Positions 31,349 through 39,901 of a stretch of DNA of 64,000 nucleotides are shown piece after piece; the stretch's first letter is position 1; each line of letters opens with the position of its first letter. A program made the translations under genes and the position numbers. A model generated the notes under the pieces. The model was given only the letters and a program-made list of their open reading frames with translations, was not told the origin of the DNA and ran no database searches. The DNA is taken from the NCBI GenBank assembly GCA_002356455.1, contig AP017968.1, positions 3,901,156-3,965,155 of the forward strand, in the 5' to 3' direction. This DNA is from Fusobacterium varium (lineage in GTDB: Bacteria; Fusobacteriota; Fusobacteriia; Fusobacteriales; Fusobacteriaceae).

Positions 31349-31387
31349 AACTAATATTCTCCTCTATAAAAATACATTTTCTTATTC

Positions 31388-31750
31388 TTAAAGCTCAAAT
31401 CCATCTGACTCTTTTAAAGCTCTTTCTAAATTTTCTTTTTCCTCCAAAACTTTTTCTATCATTTCTTCAACAGGCTCATATTCTTCTCTACGGATTTTAT
31501 TAACAATCTCTCCAAACATTTCAAATAATCTTGTAAGTCCTAGATTTCCTGTAATCCCTTTATATGTATGAGTTGATATTAATAATTGATCATATTCTTT
31601 ATTTTTATACTGTTCTCTTATTTTTTCTGGATTTTCTCTCTGAAAAAATATTCTTATAAATTTTTTATACAAATTTTCATTTCCACAAAATCTATTCAAT
31701 GTTTCATCAACATCATTTCCATAATTTTTTAATACCTCTTTATAATCCAT
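31388..31750 (-). CDS. Stand-alone Hpt phosphotransfer protein
   Basis: A 120-residue four-helix histidine phosphotransfer protein. The phosphorylated histidine is in STHTYKGITGNLGL (about residues 58-71; standard families read AHTLKGxAxNLG), followed by FEMFGEIVNKIRREEYE. The ATG at 31748-31750 with GAGGTG upstream is chosen over an earlier GTG. It lies between the c-di-GMP protein and the hybrid kinase, with gaps of about 20 and 39 bases, and would shuttle phosphate between the kinase's receivers and the receiver of the GGDEF/EAL protein. Confidence 0.88.
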   Translation of the reverse strand: MDYKEVLKNYGNDVDETLNRFCGNENLYKKFIRIFFQRENPEKIREQYKNKEYDQLLISTHTYKGITGNLGLTRLFEMFGEIVNKIRREEYEPVEEMIEKVLEEKENLERALKESDGFEL

Positions 31751-31771
31751 TTCTTTCACCTCATATTTTAT

Positions 31772-34375
31772 TTATACTTTATTTAAATAATGTATTTTAT
31801 ATTTATTTCCTTCCCACTCAACTACTTTAGCCTTAATTTGGATAGAAGTTCCATCATTTAGCTCTGTTTCTTCAGTATAAAATTTTTCTATACATTCAGA
31901 AATTTTACAACACCTTTCACATGGTTCTGCTGACTTCCACATAAGAGAATGACATTTTTTACCTAAACATTCTTCTTTACTTTTTCCTAATTTTTCACAT
32001 GTAGGCTTATTAATATACATCACTTCAAATGTTTCAGCATCAGAAATAAATATCATTTCAAAAATTTGATCCAATATCCATTCAACATTTTTTAAATGAT
32101 TGATAGGAGAATACTTTTCCATTTTTTCTGTATATATTTTATAGTTACTTTTTCCAGATATTTTAGCTGAAAGCAGCGCCATGTCTGCATTATAATATAA
32201 AGAATCATAATCAATAACTTTAGAAGTAAAACAAATACCTGCTGAACATGTTATGGCAATTTCTGTTTCTATATTTTTTACCATTTGAAAAAAATTATCC
32301 ATCATAAAGCTTATTTTCTTTTCATCAGTACTGCCTAAAGTAAATACTACAAACTCATCTCCACCTAATCTTGAAATACTATCTATTTCAGCAAAACTAT
32401 TTTTCAAACTCTTTGATATCTGTTTAAGTATTTCATCTCCTTTTACATGTCCATATTTATCATTTATTCTCTTAAAATTATCAATATCAATAATAATGAA
32501 AGCTCCTTCTATATCATTAGTTTCCAGTACTTTATTGACTCTTTCTTTTAATTCTCTCCTATTCAGCAATCCTGTTAATGGATCATGTTCTGAATAATAT
32601 TTCAAATCATAAATCATATTCTTTATATTTAAGTCAATCTCATCTGAATCTGCTATTTTAAACAATTCCTTATCTTTTAAGTTTAATAATTCTCCTGTTT
32701 TATTTAAAGATATTACAGATTTATTTTCAATAAAAATTCTATCTAATTCTTCTTCAGGTATTGGTGGAGAATAATAATATCCTTGTGCATATTGACATCC
32801 AATATTTTTTAAAATATTAACTTGTTCTTTGGTTTCTACTCCTTCTGCTACTACTGCTAAATGTAGTTCTTTTGCTAAATTTATTATTACTTTAAGAAGA
32901 ATTCTACTGTTTTTATCCTTTTCTATACTGTGTACAAATCCCATATCTAATTTTAAAACATCTATAGGTAGTTTTGCCAGCATATTTAGAGAAGAATATC
33001 CAGTTCCAAAGTCATCCATTTCTATTATAAATCCAATTTTTTTAAGTCTTTTAGCTCCTTCTATTATCTGCTCTGAATTTTCTGTATATGCAGATTCCGT
33101 TATTTCAAGATGCAAAGCTTTAGGAGATATATTATATTTTCTTACTAATTCTATTAATAAGTTAGATAGGTTATTATTATACAGATTTATACGAGATACA
33201 TTTACTGAAATAGAGAGATTTTCATAACCATTATCACTCCATTCTTTCAGTTTTTTACAAGCCTCCTCCCATACAAAATAATCTATTTCTGTAATAAATC
33301 CATTTCTTTCAAAAAGCCCTATGAACACTCCTGGAAATATCATTCCCATTTTAGGATGATCCCATCTTACCAGTGCTTCTGCTCCTACTATTTTTTCAGT
33401 TTTAAAATCATATTTTGGTTGATAAAAAACTTTAAATCTTCTTCTGGCAAGAGAAGGTTTCATATCATTTATCAATATCTGTTCCTGAAGAAGTTTCTTT
33501 CGAATAGAATCATCATAGTAAGCATATTTTTTATTATATTTATTCTTTACTATATTTGCTGCAATCATAGCTCTGTCACACATCAATTCAATTGATATAT
33601 TTTTATCTTCTACTTGATATATTCCATAACGTATAATTATATTCATATTTTTATTAAATTCTGATATTCTTTTGGATATATTTTCTAAAATTTTCTCTAC
33701 ATTAGTTACATCAGCAATACATATGATAAAATGATCTGCTTCTGACCTTCCACATATCCCATAACCATTTATTTCTTCATTAATTGTATTTGCCATATAT
33801 TTCAGTAGTCTGTCTCCTTCTTTACTTCCATATATATCATTTACAAGTTTAAATCTCTCTATATCAGCAAATACAATATAATAGTTTCTTTTTGATAAAT
33901 CTTTAAAAAATGTTGTACATTTAAAGTAAAAAAAATCTTTATTATATATTCCTGTAAGACTGTCTTTTTCTATTTTATTTATAAAGGAAGATGATTCACG
34001 CATTTTGATAATATTGGCAAGTCTGTGGAGAATAATAGCTGGTCTATAAGGCTTTACTAAAAAGTCTGCTGCTCCTCTTGATAAAGCTTCTACTTCAGTA
34101 GCCTCATCTTCATATTGAGTAGTTACTATTACAGGTATATGGATTAAATCTGGATCTTTCATTTTTTCAGATAAAAAAGTATAACCATCCATTATTGGCA
34201 TAACAATATCAAGAAGTACTGCTGAAATATTCTCTTTCTCTTTTTTCAATATTTCCAGTGCCTCTTTTCCATTTTCTGCTTGTAAGACATTATAAGCAGA
34301 ACCCAGAATATTATCCAATATCATGCGGTTCATATAATTATCATCAACTATCAATACCAGCTTCCTTATAGACAT
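31772..34375 (-). CDS. Response regulator with GGDEF-EAL-GGDEF-PAS domains (c-di-GMP turnover)
   Basis: An 867-residue cytoplasmic protein. An N-terminal receiver (about 5-120, Asp56 in LLDIVMP) precedes a degenerate first GGDEF domain (about 135-290; the signature has become GRSEADHF), an EAL phosphodiesterase domain (about 300-550) with intact GAEALVRW, LEITES, DDFGTGYSS and AEGVET motifs, then a second, intact GGDEF domain (DPLTGLLNRRELKERV ... RLGGDEFVVF) and a C-terminal PAS with the same cysteine pattern as in the kinase (GKKCHSLMW...PCERCC). Both synthesis and breakdown of c-di-GMP are thus possible, with output set by phosphorylation from the neighbouring Hpt and kinase. AAGGAGAAAATA precedes the ATG. 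Confidence 0.9.
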   Translation of the reverse strand: MSIRKLVLIVDDNYMNRMILDNILGSAYNVLQAENGKEALEILKKEKENISAVLLDIVMPIMDGYTFLSEKMKDPDLIHIPVIVTTQYEDEATEVEALSRGAADFLVKPYRPAIILHRLANIIKMRESSSFINKIEKDSLTGIYNKDFFYFKCTTFFKDLSKRNYYIVFADIERFKLVNDIYGSKEGDRLLKYMANTINEEINGYGICGRSEADHFIICIADVTNVEKILENISKRISEFNKNMNIIIRYGIYQVEDKNISIELMCDRAMIAANIVKNKYNKKYAYYDDSIRKKLLQEQILINDMKPSLARRRFKVFYQPKYDFKTEKIVGAEALVRWDHPKMGMIFPGVFIGLFERNGFITEIDYFVWEEACKKLKEWSDNGYENLSISVNVSRINLYNNNLSNLLIELVRKYNISPKALHLEITESAYTENSEQIIEGAKRLKKIGFIIEMDDFGTGYSSLNMLAKLPIDVLKLDMGFVHSIEKDKNSRILLKVIINLAKELHLAVVAEGVETKEQVNILKNIGCQYAQGYYYSPPIPEEELDRIFIENKSVISLNKTGELLNLKDKELFKIADSDEIDLNIKNMIYDLKYYSEHDPLTGLLNRRELKERVNKVLETNDIEGAFIIIDIDNFKRINDKYGHVKGDEILKQISKSLKNSFAEIDSISRLGGDEFVVFTLGSTDEKKISFMMDNFFQMVKNIETEIAITCSAGICFTSKVIDYDSLYYNADMALLSAKISGKSNYKIYTEKMEKYSPINHLKNVEWILDQIFEMIFISDAETFEVMYINKPTCEKLGKSKEECLGKKCHSLMWKSAEPCERCCKISECIEKFYTEETELNDGTSIQIKAKVVEWEGNKYKIHYLNKV

Positions 34376-34823
34376 TATTTTCTCCTTTATCTATTCTTTT
34401 TGATACAAAAAGAAACTTTTACCTAATTTCATACTTAATTAATTATGTTTATTTCTACAATTACATCTTTAATTATAAAATCACTTAAATTTTATATTAA
34501 TAATTTTCATTGTGATATTATTAAATAGGTATAACTTTAATTATTTCATTATATATCTTTAATTTTAAATTTTCAACTTAAATATTTCTAATTTAAGTCT
34601 CTATATAAAAAAATAATATTTTATTACTATTCATATACATTTTAATAATATACTTCCATATTCTTAATCTCACATATCATTAAGTCAATAAAATTTAATA
34701 AAAATATATTAAATCATTTTTTATCTTTAAAAGTAAAATATAGAACTACTATAAATTTAAAATAGTCTAAATATGAAAATGCTGATAGAAAAAATTTTAT
34801 TTTTCTTCTATCAGTATTTTTAA
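34376..34823. other. Intergenic stretch without a gene
   Basis: This A/T-rich stretch should hold the promoter of the c-di-GMP operon, but no convincing -35/-10 pair was found. At its right end (34780-34816) is a hairpin, ACTGATAGAAG...TTCTATCAG on the minus strand, that probably terminates the second HU-like pair. I see no copy of the 26-bp inverted-repeat site here. Confidence 0.5.
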
Positions 34824-35093
34824 CTATTTTATTATATTTTTTGAAACTCTGAATTTTACTGTTTTTCTTGGGTAAATCTTTATAGATTCTTTAGTTGCTG
34901 GATTTGATATTACTCTTGGTTTTCTTTCCTTCACTTCAAATATTCCTATATTTCTAAACATCAATGAATGACTTTTCTCCAAAGCCTCCTGCATTGTTTC
35001 AAGAAATACTTCTATTTCTTTCAGTGCTTTTCTTGCTGATATTTCCCCTTTACTCATTTCACTGTATACTTTTGCTAATTCTCTCTTATTCAT
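34824..35093 (-). CDS. HU/IHF-like DNA-binding protein, second of pair 2
   Basis: An 89-residue HU-fold protein, paralogous to the product of 27520-27801: NKRELAKVYSEMSKGEISARKALKE, ERKPRVISNPATKE and KTVKFRVSKN match segment by segment. ATG at 35091-35093 with GGAG eight bases upstream gives an eight-base overlap with the preceding gene, the same arrangement as in pair 1. It therefore seems the two-gene unit was duplicated as a whole. Expected role: DNA bending as a heterodimer; target unknown. Confidence 0.82.
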   Translation of the reverse strand: MNKRELAKVYSEMSKGEISARKALKEIEVFLETMQEALEKSHSLMFRNIGIFEVKERKPRVISNPATKESIKIYPRKTVKFRVSKNIIK

Positions 35094-35379
35094 CAGTACC
35101 AGCTCCATTTACTATATCCTGCAAGCCTGCTCCTGCTCTGAATCTTATTTTTTTTTTAGCTTTTGTATAACCTGTTTTATTTATTCTGGCTATTGTTATT
35201 TTTCTTGGTTTTACCTCTTTTTCTTCAAATGTTCCCCAATTTTTAAAGGTTACCTTTTCCCCTTCATTCAGAACTTTTAGCAGTGTATTCCAGAATAAGT
35301 CTATCTTTTCTTTTACTTCCTGCTGATTCTTTAGTCCATTTCTCTTTTTATAGAATCTTATAAATTCCCCTTCTGTCAT
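35086..35379 (-). CDS. HU/IHF-like DNA-binding protein, first of pair 2
   Basis: A 97-residue HU-fold protein, paralogue of the 27794-28090 product: MTEGEFIRFYKKRNGLKNQ..., FWNTLLKVLNEGEKVTFKNWGTFEEKEVKPRK and the C-terminal KIRFRAGAGLQ. Its arm tip (KITIARINKTGY) also departs from standard HU. It is read after the autotransporter, with a hairpin in the 76-base gap, so expression may depend on readthrough from the surface-protein transcript. GGGGGG-rich site upstream of ATG. Confidence 0.82.
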   Translation of the reverse strand: MTEGEFIRFYKKRNGLKNQQEVKEKIDLFWNTLLKVLNEGEKVTFKNWGTFEEKEVKPRKITIARINKTGYTKAKKKIRFRAGAGLQDIVNGAGTDE

Positions 35380-35412
35380 AACTTCCCCCTTAAAATATCA
35401 TGATTATTTGTT

Positions 35413-35443
35413 AAAAGGCTGGCTATTCATCAGCCAGCCTTTC
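35413..35443 (-). terminator. Hairpin between autotransporter and HU-like pair 2
   Basis: AAAGGCTGGCT-loop-AGCCAGCCTTT is a strong 11-bp stem. On the minus strand only four T follow, so it may be a partial terminator that lets some transcription continue into the HU-like genes. Confidence 0.65.
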
Positions 35444-35455
35444 ACTTTTTAATCT

Positions 35456-38400
35456 TTAGAACTTATAACCCAGTCCTGTTCCTACTATCCATTCACCTTT
35501 AGTCTTATTCTTTCCAGATTGATTATGTGAATCTCTTTCTACTGCATAGCTTCCTTTTACATCAAACAAGATTCCATTTTCCAGTTCAAGTGTATATTTA
35601 GCATTCAATCCTAAGCTGTGTTCATTCTTATGAGCTACTAAGATATCGAAGTCGCTTCCACCTTTAAATCTTCCTGTGATATATTCTTCATCTGCGCCAT
35701 TAAGCAGTCTTGTATAGCTTGCCCCAACTGATAGTGTACTCTTTCCTTTTTCATGTGGTATCACTTTTTTAAGATCTAATCCCACTTTGGCTGATGTATA
35801 ATCAAATGATTTTGAATCTGTTTCTATTGCTAGAGTTTTATTTTCCTCATCTGCTCCATCCTGTTTTACATATGTATATGACAGTGTTCCATAAGGCTCT
35901 AAGTATAGATTATCTCCAATACTATGAAAGTATCTTCCATTTAAGTAGATGTCATAAGATATATCATTGTAATTATCTGGATATTTCATTACTGGTTCTG
36001 CGATATCAGAAGCCACATTATTTATGGCTAATCTATCGACATCATAATTTCCATATTGAAATCCCATTCCTGCTGTTACTTTTAGATTTCCAATATGCTT
36101 TTTAGTATATCCTCCAATATACATTGCATTTCCCTCTGCTTTTGAACCATTAGACAAGTCAGATTTAAGCTTATTCCCTCCAACTGCCACTCCAGCTTTA
36201 AAATCATCAGATACTCCATATTCTCCAAGCATATATGCTCCTGTGATTTTTGTATCTGCGTCTATATCAGAACTTCCTATATCATAAGTATAATATCCTT
36301 TTCCATAGTATGTATCTTTAGTTCCTCCATCTATATGAGTAAGTCCGCCATATATCATCCATTTTCCTGTATCTGCTTTAAACAAATTTTCGGTAATTAT
36401 ATCTCTGAATATTCCCATTGATTTTCTTGATAATTCAGAACTGTAAGAATATGGATTTCCTGCATAAACATCATTAAGATATCCTAAGAGAGCTGAAAGA
36501 TTCTCCTGACTCACAACATCAAAATATTTTATTTGATCTGTTGAAAGTATTCCTTTATATACCTTATTAAGCTGATAATAATTTATATCATCTGGATAAG
36601 GCGTCACAGGCAGTTCCTTCTTTGCTTTTATTAGAACATCTTCTGAGGAAAGTTTCTCAATATCATGAAGAAGGGATAAACTGTCTAATGTTATATCTGA
36701 AGAATAATTTATTTCATTTCCTTTTATTGAATCTGTTAATTCTGTTTTACCAAAATTCACTATACTTCCATCAGATAATTTTCCTACATCTAAAAGCAGT
36801 TTTCCTCCGTTTGAAGCTATACTTCCAGTATTGTCATACAATGCATGTCCAATAATTTTATTGTTATTTTTTTCTGTACCATCTATTTTAAGTACAAGAA
36901 CACTTCCATTTTCTAAAGTTATGTTTCCTAATTCTGCTGTCAGTTTTTTCTCAACAACACTTAAATCATTTTTAAATACATATGTTTTATCAAATATTGT
37001 TACATTTCCATGTATTGATGTTTCATCAAATCCTTTTATATTATTAGAAATAATTATTTCATCTTTTACTGTTTCTTTTGTTATATTTTGTTTTCCTAAA
37101 ATAAGAGATGATTCTCCTATTCCTGATAGAATTTCTCCATTTATTATTGTTCCACCAGATAATGTAAGTTTGTTATCTCCATCTCCTAAATCTATATCTC
37201 CGTTTATTACTGTATTTATTTTTTCACTACTTCCATTTTTATATAAAATTTCTCCAGATTCTAAAATTAGTTCATCATTTTTGGAACTCCCTTTAATAGC
37301 TATTCCATTATCATCTAATCCACCATTGATAACACTTCCAGAAACAGTCAATGAATTATTCTCAGTTTCATCGAATTTTATTGCCGATGTATAGGCATTT
37401 ACTACAGAACCTTTTATTGTATTCCCTGTTCCTGATATTTTAATTGTATCTGTTATTCCATTTATTATAGAATTTTCATAAGTTTTTTCTAAAAAGCTAT
37501 TACTTCCAGTTTCTGATGTAACAGCATTTTTAACCTTCATTTGTCTTTCATTAGAAAACATCTTTACATCTATATCTTCACTTCCAGTATATCTATATGA
37601 AACATCATATTTACCATTAGATTTAACTTTAAATACAATTCCATAGTTTTTAATTGCAGGAGTTCCTGAACCAGCATTATCTATTATTGCTCCATTTATT
37701 ACATTTTCTCCTTCAGTTTTATTTAATAATAACCCATAGTTGCTTCCCGTTGGTTCTCCTGTACCATTTGTATCAATGGCATAAGTATCTCCATAAATTA
37801 TTCCAAAGTTATTTATATTATCTCCATTAACTGATTCACTGACAAAACCTTTTCCAGAAGACCCTCCTTTTCCTATTATCATTCCTAGATTGTCAATAGG
37901 GTTAATTGGCTCTGATCCAAGATTAAGTTCTGCTAGTCCATATCCAAAACCATTAACTGATATTCCCATAATCTTCCCTGTATTTTCTAGCTTCTCCATT
38001 GGACCTTCATAATAATTATTATAATTTGAAATTCCATGTCCTTCTCCATTATTTCCTATTCCAACTATTATCCCAGAATTTTTTAGATTTTTTATTACTC
38101 CACCATTTCCAAAAATTCCAAAACCTCTATCTCCATTACCATATATTATTCCTGTATTTTTTATATCAGTAATAGTTCCAGTATTAAAAATTCCTCTTGA
38201 TTGACTTGCTAGTACTCCAATTATTTTGCCAGAATTATTTATTTCTTTTATTGTTCCACTACTTTCATTATGTACCCCTGAAGACTGATTGAGTGAATTT
38301 CCATATATTATTCCTGCATTTTTTATATTATTTATCATTCCTGGATTTCTTATTCCTAATCCATTATCTACTCCTTTTCCTAGTACTAAGCCATTATTTA

Positions 38401-39055
38401 ATATGTTTTTTATTGTTCCTTGACCATTGTATAAACGATTATATATTCCATATCCATCACTATTATTTCCTTTTGCTTCTCCAGATATTATTCCATTATT
38501 TAATATTTCTCCAATCTCACTTGAAAGGTTATATATTCCATAACTAGATTGGGAACTGGCAGTTGTTTCTACAATTATTTCTCCTGTATTTACTATACTT
38601 TCTATTTCTCCATAAATATTATATATTCCACTACTGGAATTAGTTCCTTTTGCTGATATTGTTCCATTATTTTCTATTTTTTTTATTTTTGAGCTGCTAG
38701 TATATATTCCATATGCATCATCATTATTATCTGCTGATATTAAATTATTATTATATATCTCTAGTTGCAAATCATCAGCTATTTCTATTGCCAGACCTAA
38801 CTGTCCATTATTTACTATTTCCATATTATTACTGTAGATATTATCTATAAAAGTATTTTCTTCAAATGGATGTGTTGTTTCATCATATTTCATTCCATTA
38901 AATAATATGTCTTTTCCAGTTTCCTGAGTTATTTCTAAGCCCTCTCCCATTGCTGGTAAACAAGATAATAAAAATCCTATGATAATTGCTGCTGTTATAT
39001 TCAAGCTCTTTTTCTTAACTTTCCTTTTTATCATCCTGGTTATGTGTTCTAGCAT
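35456..39055 (-). CDS. Type Va autotransporter
   Basis: A 1199-residue surface protein. A long signal region (MIKRKVKKKSLNITAAIIIG then FLLSCLPAMG) leads into a passenger of about 870 residues built from repeats of the pattern 'GI-N-x-G-x-I-x-x-I-x-N-x-G', the beta-helix signature. The last ~290 residues form an outer-membrane beta-barrel domain (starting near RKSMGIFRDIITENLF, with WMIYGGLTHIDGG) that ends in aromatic/basic GYKF. ATG at 39053-39055 has a GGGGAGGG site upstream; the frame extends to a TTG five codons earlier, which would place that site inside the gene. Nothing convincing as promoter lies in the 100 bases before it; the nearest one, in element B, faces the other way. Function may be adhesion; no enzymatic domain is visible. 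Confidence 0.9.
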   Translation of the reverse strand: MLEHITRMIKRKVKKKSLNITAAIIIGFLLSCLPAMGEGLEITQETGKDILFNGMKYDETTHPFEENTFIDNIYSNNMEIVNNGQLGLAIEIADDLQLEIYNNNLISADNNDDAYGIYTSSSKIKKIENNGTISAKGTNSSSGIYNIYGEIESIVNTGEIIVETTASSQSSYGIYNLSSEIGEILNNGIISGEAKGNNSDGYGIYNRLYNGQGTIKNILNNGLVLGKGVDNGLGIRNPGMINNIKNAGIIYGNSLNQSSGVHNESSGTIKEINNSGKIIGVLASQSRGIFNTGTITDIKNTGIIYGNGDRGFGIFGNGGVIKNLKNSGIIVGIGNNGEGHGISNYNNYYEGPMEKLENTGKIMGISVNGFGYGLAELNLGSEPINPIDNLGMIIGKGGSSGKGFVSESVNGDNINNFGIIYGDTYAIDTNGTGEPTGSNYGLLLNKTEGENVINGAIIDNAGSGTPAIKNYGIVFKVKSNGKYDVSYRYTGSEDIDVKMFSNERQMKVKNAVTSETGSNSFLEKTYENSIINGITDTIKISGTGNTIKGSVVNAYTSAIKFDETENNSLTVSGSVINGGLDDNGIAIKGSSKNDELILESGEILYKNGSSEKINTVINGDIDLGDGDNKLTLSGGTIINGEILSGIGESSLILGKQNITKETVKDEIIISNNIKGFDETSIHGNVTIFDKTYVFKNDLSVVEKKLTAELGNITLENGSVLVLKIDGTEKNNNKIIGHALYDNTGSIASNGGKLLLDVGKLSDGSIVNFGKTELTDSIKGNEINYSSDITLDSLSLLHDIEKLSSEDVLIKAKKELPVTPYPDDINYYQLNKVYKGILSTDQIKYFDVVSQENLSALLGYLNDVYAGNPYSYSSELSRKSMGIFRDIITENLFKADTGKWMIYGGLTHIDGGTKDTYYGKGYYTYDIGSSDIDADTKITGAYMLGEYGVSDDFKAGVAVGGNKLKSDLSNGSKAEGNAMYIGGYTKKHIGNLKVTAGMGFQYGNYDVDRLAINNVASDIAEPVMKYPDNYNDISYDIYLNGRYFHSIGDNLYLEPYGTLSYTYVKQDGADEENKTLAIETDSKSFDYTSAKVGLDLKKVIPHEKGKSTLSVGASYTRLLNGADEEYITGRFKGGSDFDILVAHKNEHSLGLNAKYTLELENGILFDVKGSYAVERDSHNQSGKNKTKGEWIVGTGLGYKF

Positions 39056-39163
39056 ATTTTCCCTCCCCAATAATATTTTAAAAAATTTTACTTTTAAATA
39101 ATTTTTATTTTAAAATTCATTTTATTTATCTGTATATATCTCAAATTCGATAAAATAAAAATT

Positions 39164-39342
39164 GTTCTCTTATATGTATAAAAGCGAACACTTATTTGGG
39201 AAAATTACATAACTTTAAAGCCTCTTTTTTTTTGAATGGTGTTTAAGAAAGTTATCATTATTTCTTGACTTTTATAATTTTAAAGGATATAATTGAAACA
39301 AATTTAAATAAAAAAAAGCCGCCTTTATACATATAAGCGCCC
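39164..39342 (+). repeat. Inverted-repeat element B with internal promoter, upstream of the autotransporter
   Basis: Left site GTTCTCTTATATGTATAA followed by AAGCGAAC (39164-39189) and right site AGCCGCCTTTATACATATAA followed by GCGCCC (39317-39342) are inverted copies with a perfect 14-bp core (TTTATACATATAAG and complement) and diverged outer bases, about 18 of 26 matching overall. Between them are 127 bases carrying a plus-strand promoter. Spacing to promoter is 75 and 23 bases, versus 74 and 24 in element A. A few stretches inside are alike, chiefly the box before the -10. Confidence 0.55.
39265..39293 (+). promoter_or_regulatory. Promoter inside element B, facing away from the autotransporter
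   Basis: TTGACT (39265-39270), 17 bases, TATAAT (39288-39293), with TTAAAGGA just before the -10. It would transcribe into the 39406-39693 gene on its antisense strand. If the element inverts, this promoter would drive the autotransporter. Confidence 0.7.
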
Positions 39343-39405
39343 TGCATTTTATTTTTATGATTTTTAGATGTTTTCTATAAATTTATTTTTTGATTCTTTC
39401 TTCTC

Positions 39406-39693
39406 TTATTCCATTCTATCCCCATTGGCAAATATCAGACTTCTGCTCAGAATAGATATCTTATTTCCATATTTTCTTGCTATCAGATTATTATTTCTTG
39501 CCATATTATAAATTGTATTTTTATGTCTTCTTGTTGCTTTTGCTGCTCCTTTTATATCTGTCCACATTCCAAGTTCATTTTCATATCTCTGCTGAATATA
39601 CTGTTCACAGACATTTCCATCTTCCAGTTTTTTAAACATATACACCTCCATAATTTCACTGTAACTTTTTTCTTTTTCATTATCTTTTTTCAT
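39406..39693 (-). CDS. Small helix-turn-helix protein, excisionase-like
   Basis: A 95-residue protein. The C-terminal half (about 47-88), MWTDIKGAAKATRRHKNTIY followed by NMARNNNLIARKYGNKISIL, has the pattern of the MerR/excisionase-type winged helix: an 'IKGAAKATRRHKNTIY' helix-turn-helix and a short wing. The N-terminal half is charged and helical. ATG at 39691-39693 follows AGGAGG; an earlier in-frame Met is less likely. It lies next to the inverted-repeat element B and has a strong promoter of its own. Xis-like proteins direct site-specific recombinases, so a role in flipping the element is possible but inferred. Confidence 0.7.
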   Translation of the reverse strand: MKKDNEKEKSYSEIMEVYMFKKLEDGNVCEQYIQQRYENELGMWTDIKGAAKATRRHKNTIYNMARNNNLIARKYGNKISILSRSLIFANGDRME

Positions 39694-39751
39694 TACTCCT
39701 CCTAAGTTCTTTTTCATATATAAAATATCTAATTCTATATACGTGAATAAT

Positions 39752-39779
39752 ATTATACTTATTTAATTCTTAAAGTCAA
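39752..39779 (-). promoter_or_regulatory. Promoter of the helix-turn-helix gene
   Basis: On the minus strand TTGACT (complement 39774-39779), 16 bases, TATAAT (complement 39752-39757). Confidence 0.75.
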
Positions 39780-39837
39780 GAAAAAAACTCATCTCAATCA
39801 CTCCATTTAACATGGTTTAACAAAATTTTATAAAAAA

Positions 39838-39890
39838 GTAAAAAAGACTGTGTAAATCAACAGTAAAAACTACTAATTTACAACAGTCCT
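39838..39890 (-). terminator. Terminator after the LUD-domain gene
   Basis: GACTGTTGTAAAT...ATTTACACAGTC with an A/T-rich loop is followed on the minus strand by TTTTTTACTTTTTT. Confidence 0.8.
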
Positions 39891-39901
39891 ATTCTAGTTA
39901 T

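Noticed and set aside
36831..37394. 187-codon plus-strand frame
   Set aside because: Antisense to the autotransporter passenger, Ser/Pro/Phe-rich composition typical of a shadow frame.
38293..38547. Plus-strand frame of 84 codons, and other frames antisense to the autotransporter
   Set aside because: Low-complexity shadows of the repeat-rich passenger; no ribosome-binding sites.
35456..39055. CRISPR-like repeats
   Set aside because: The periodicity comes from beta-helix protein repeats; there are no constant-length DNA repeats with unique spacers. No CRISPR array was found anywhere in the window.
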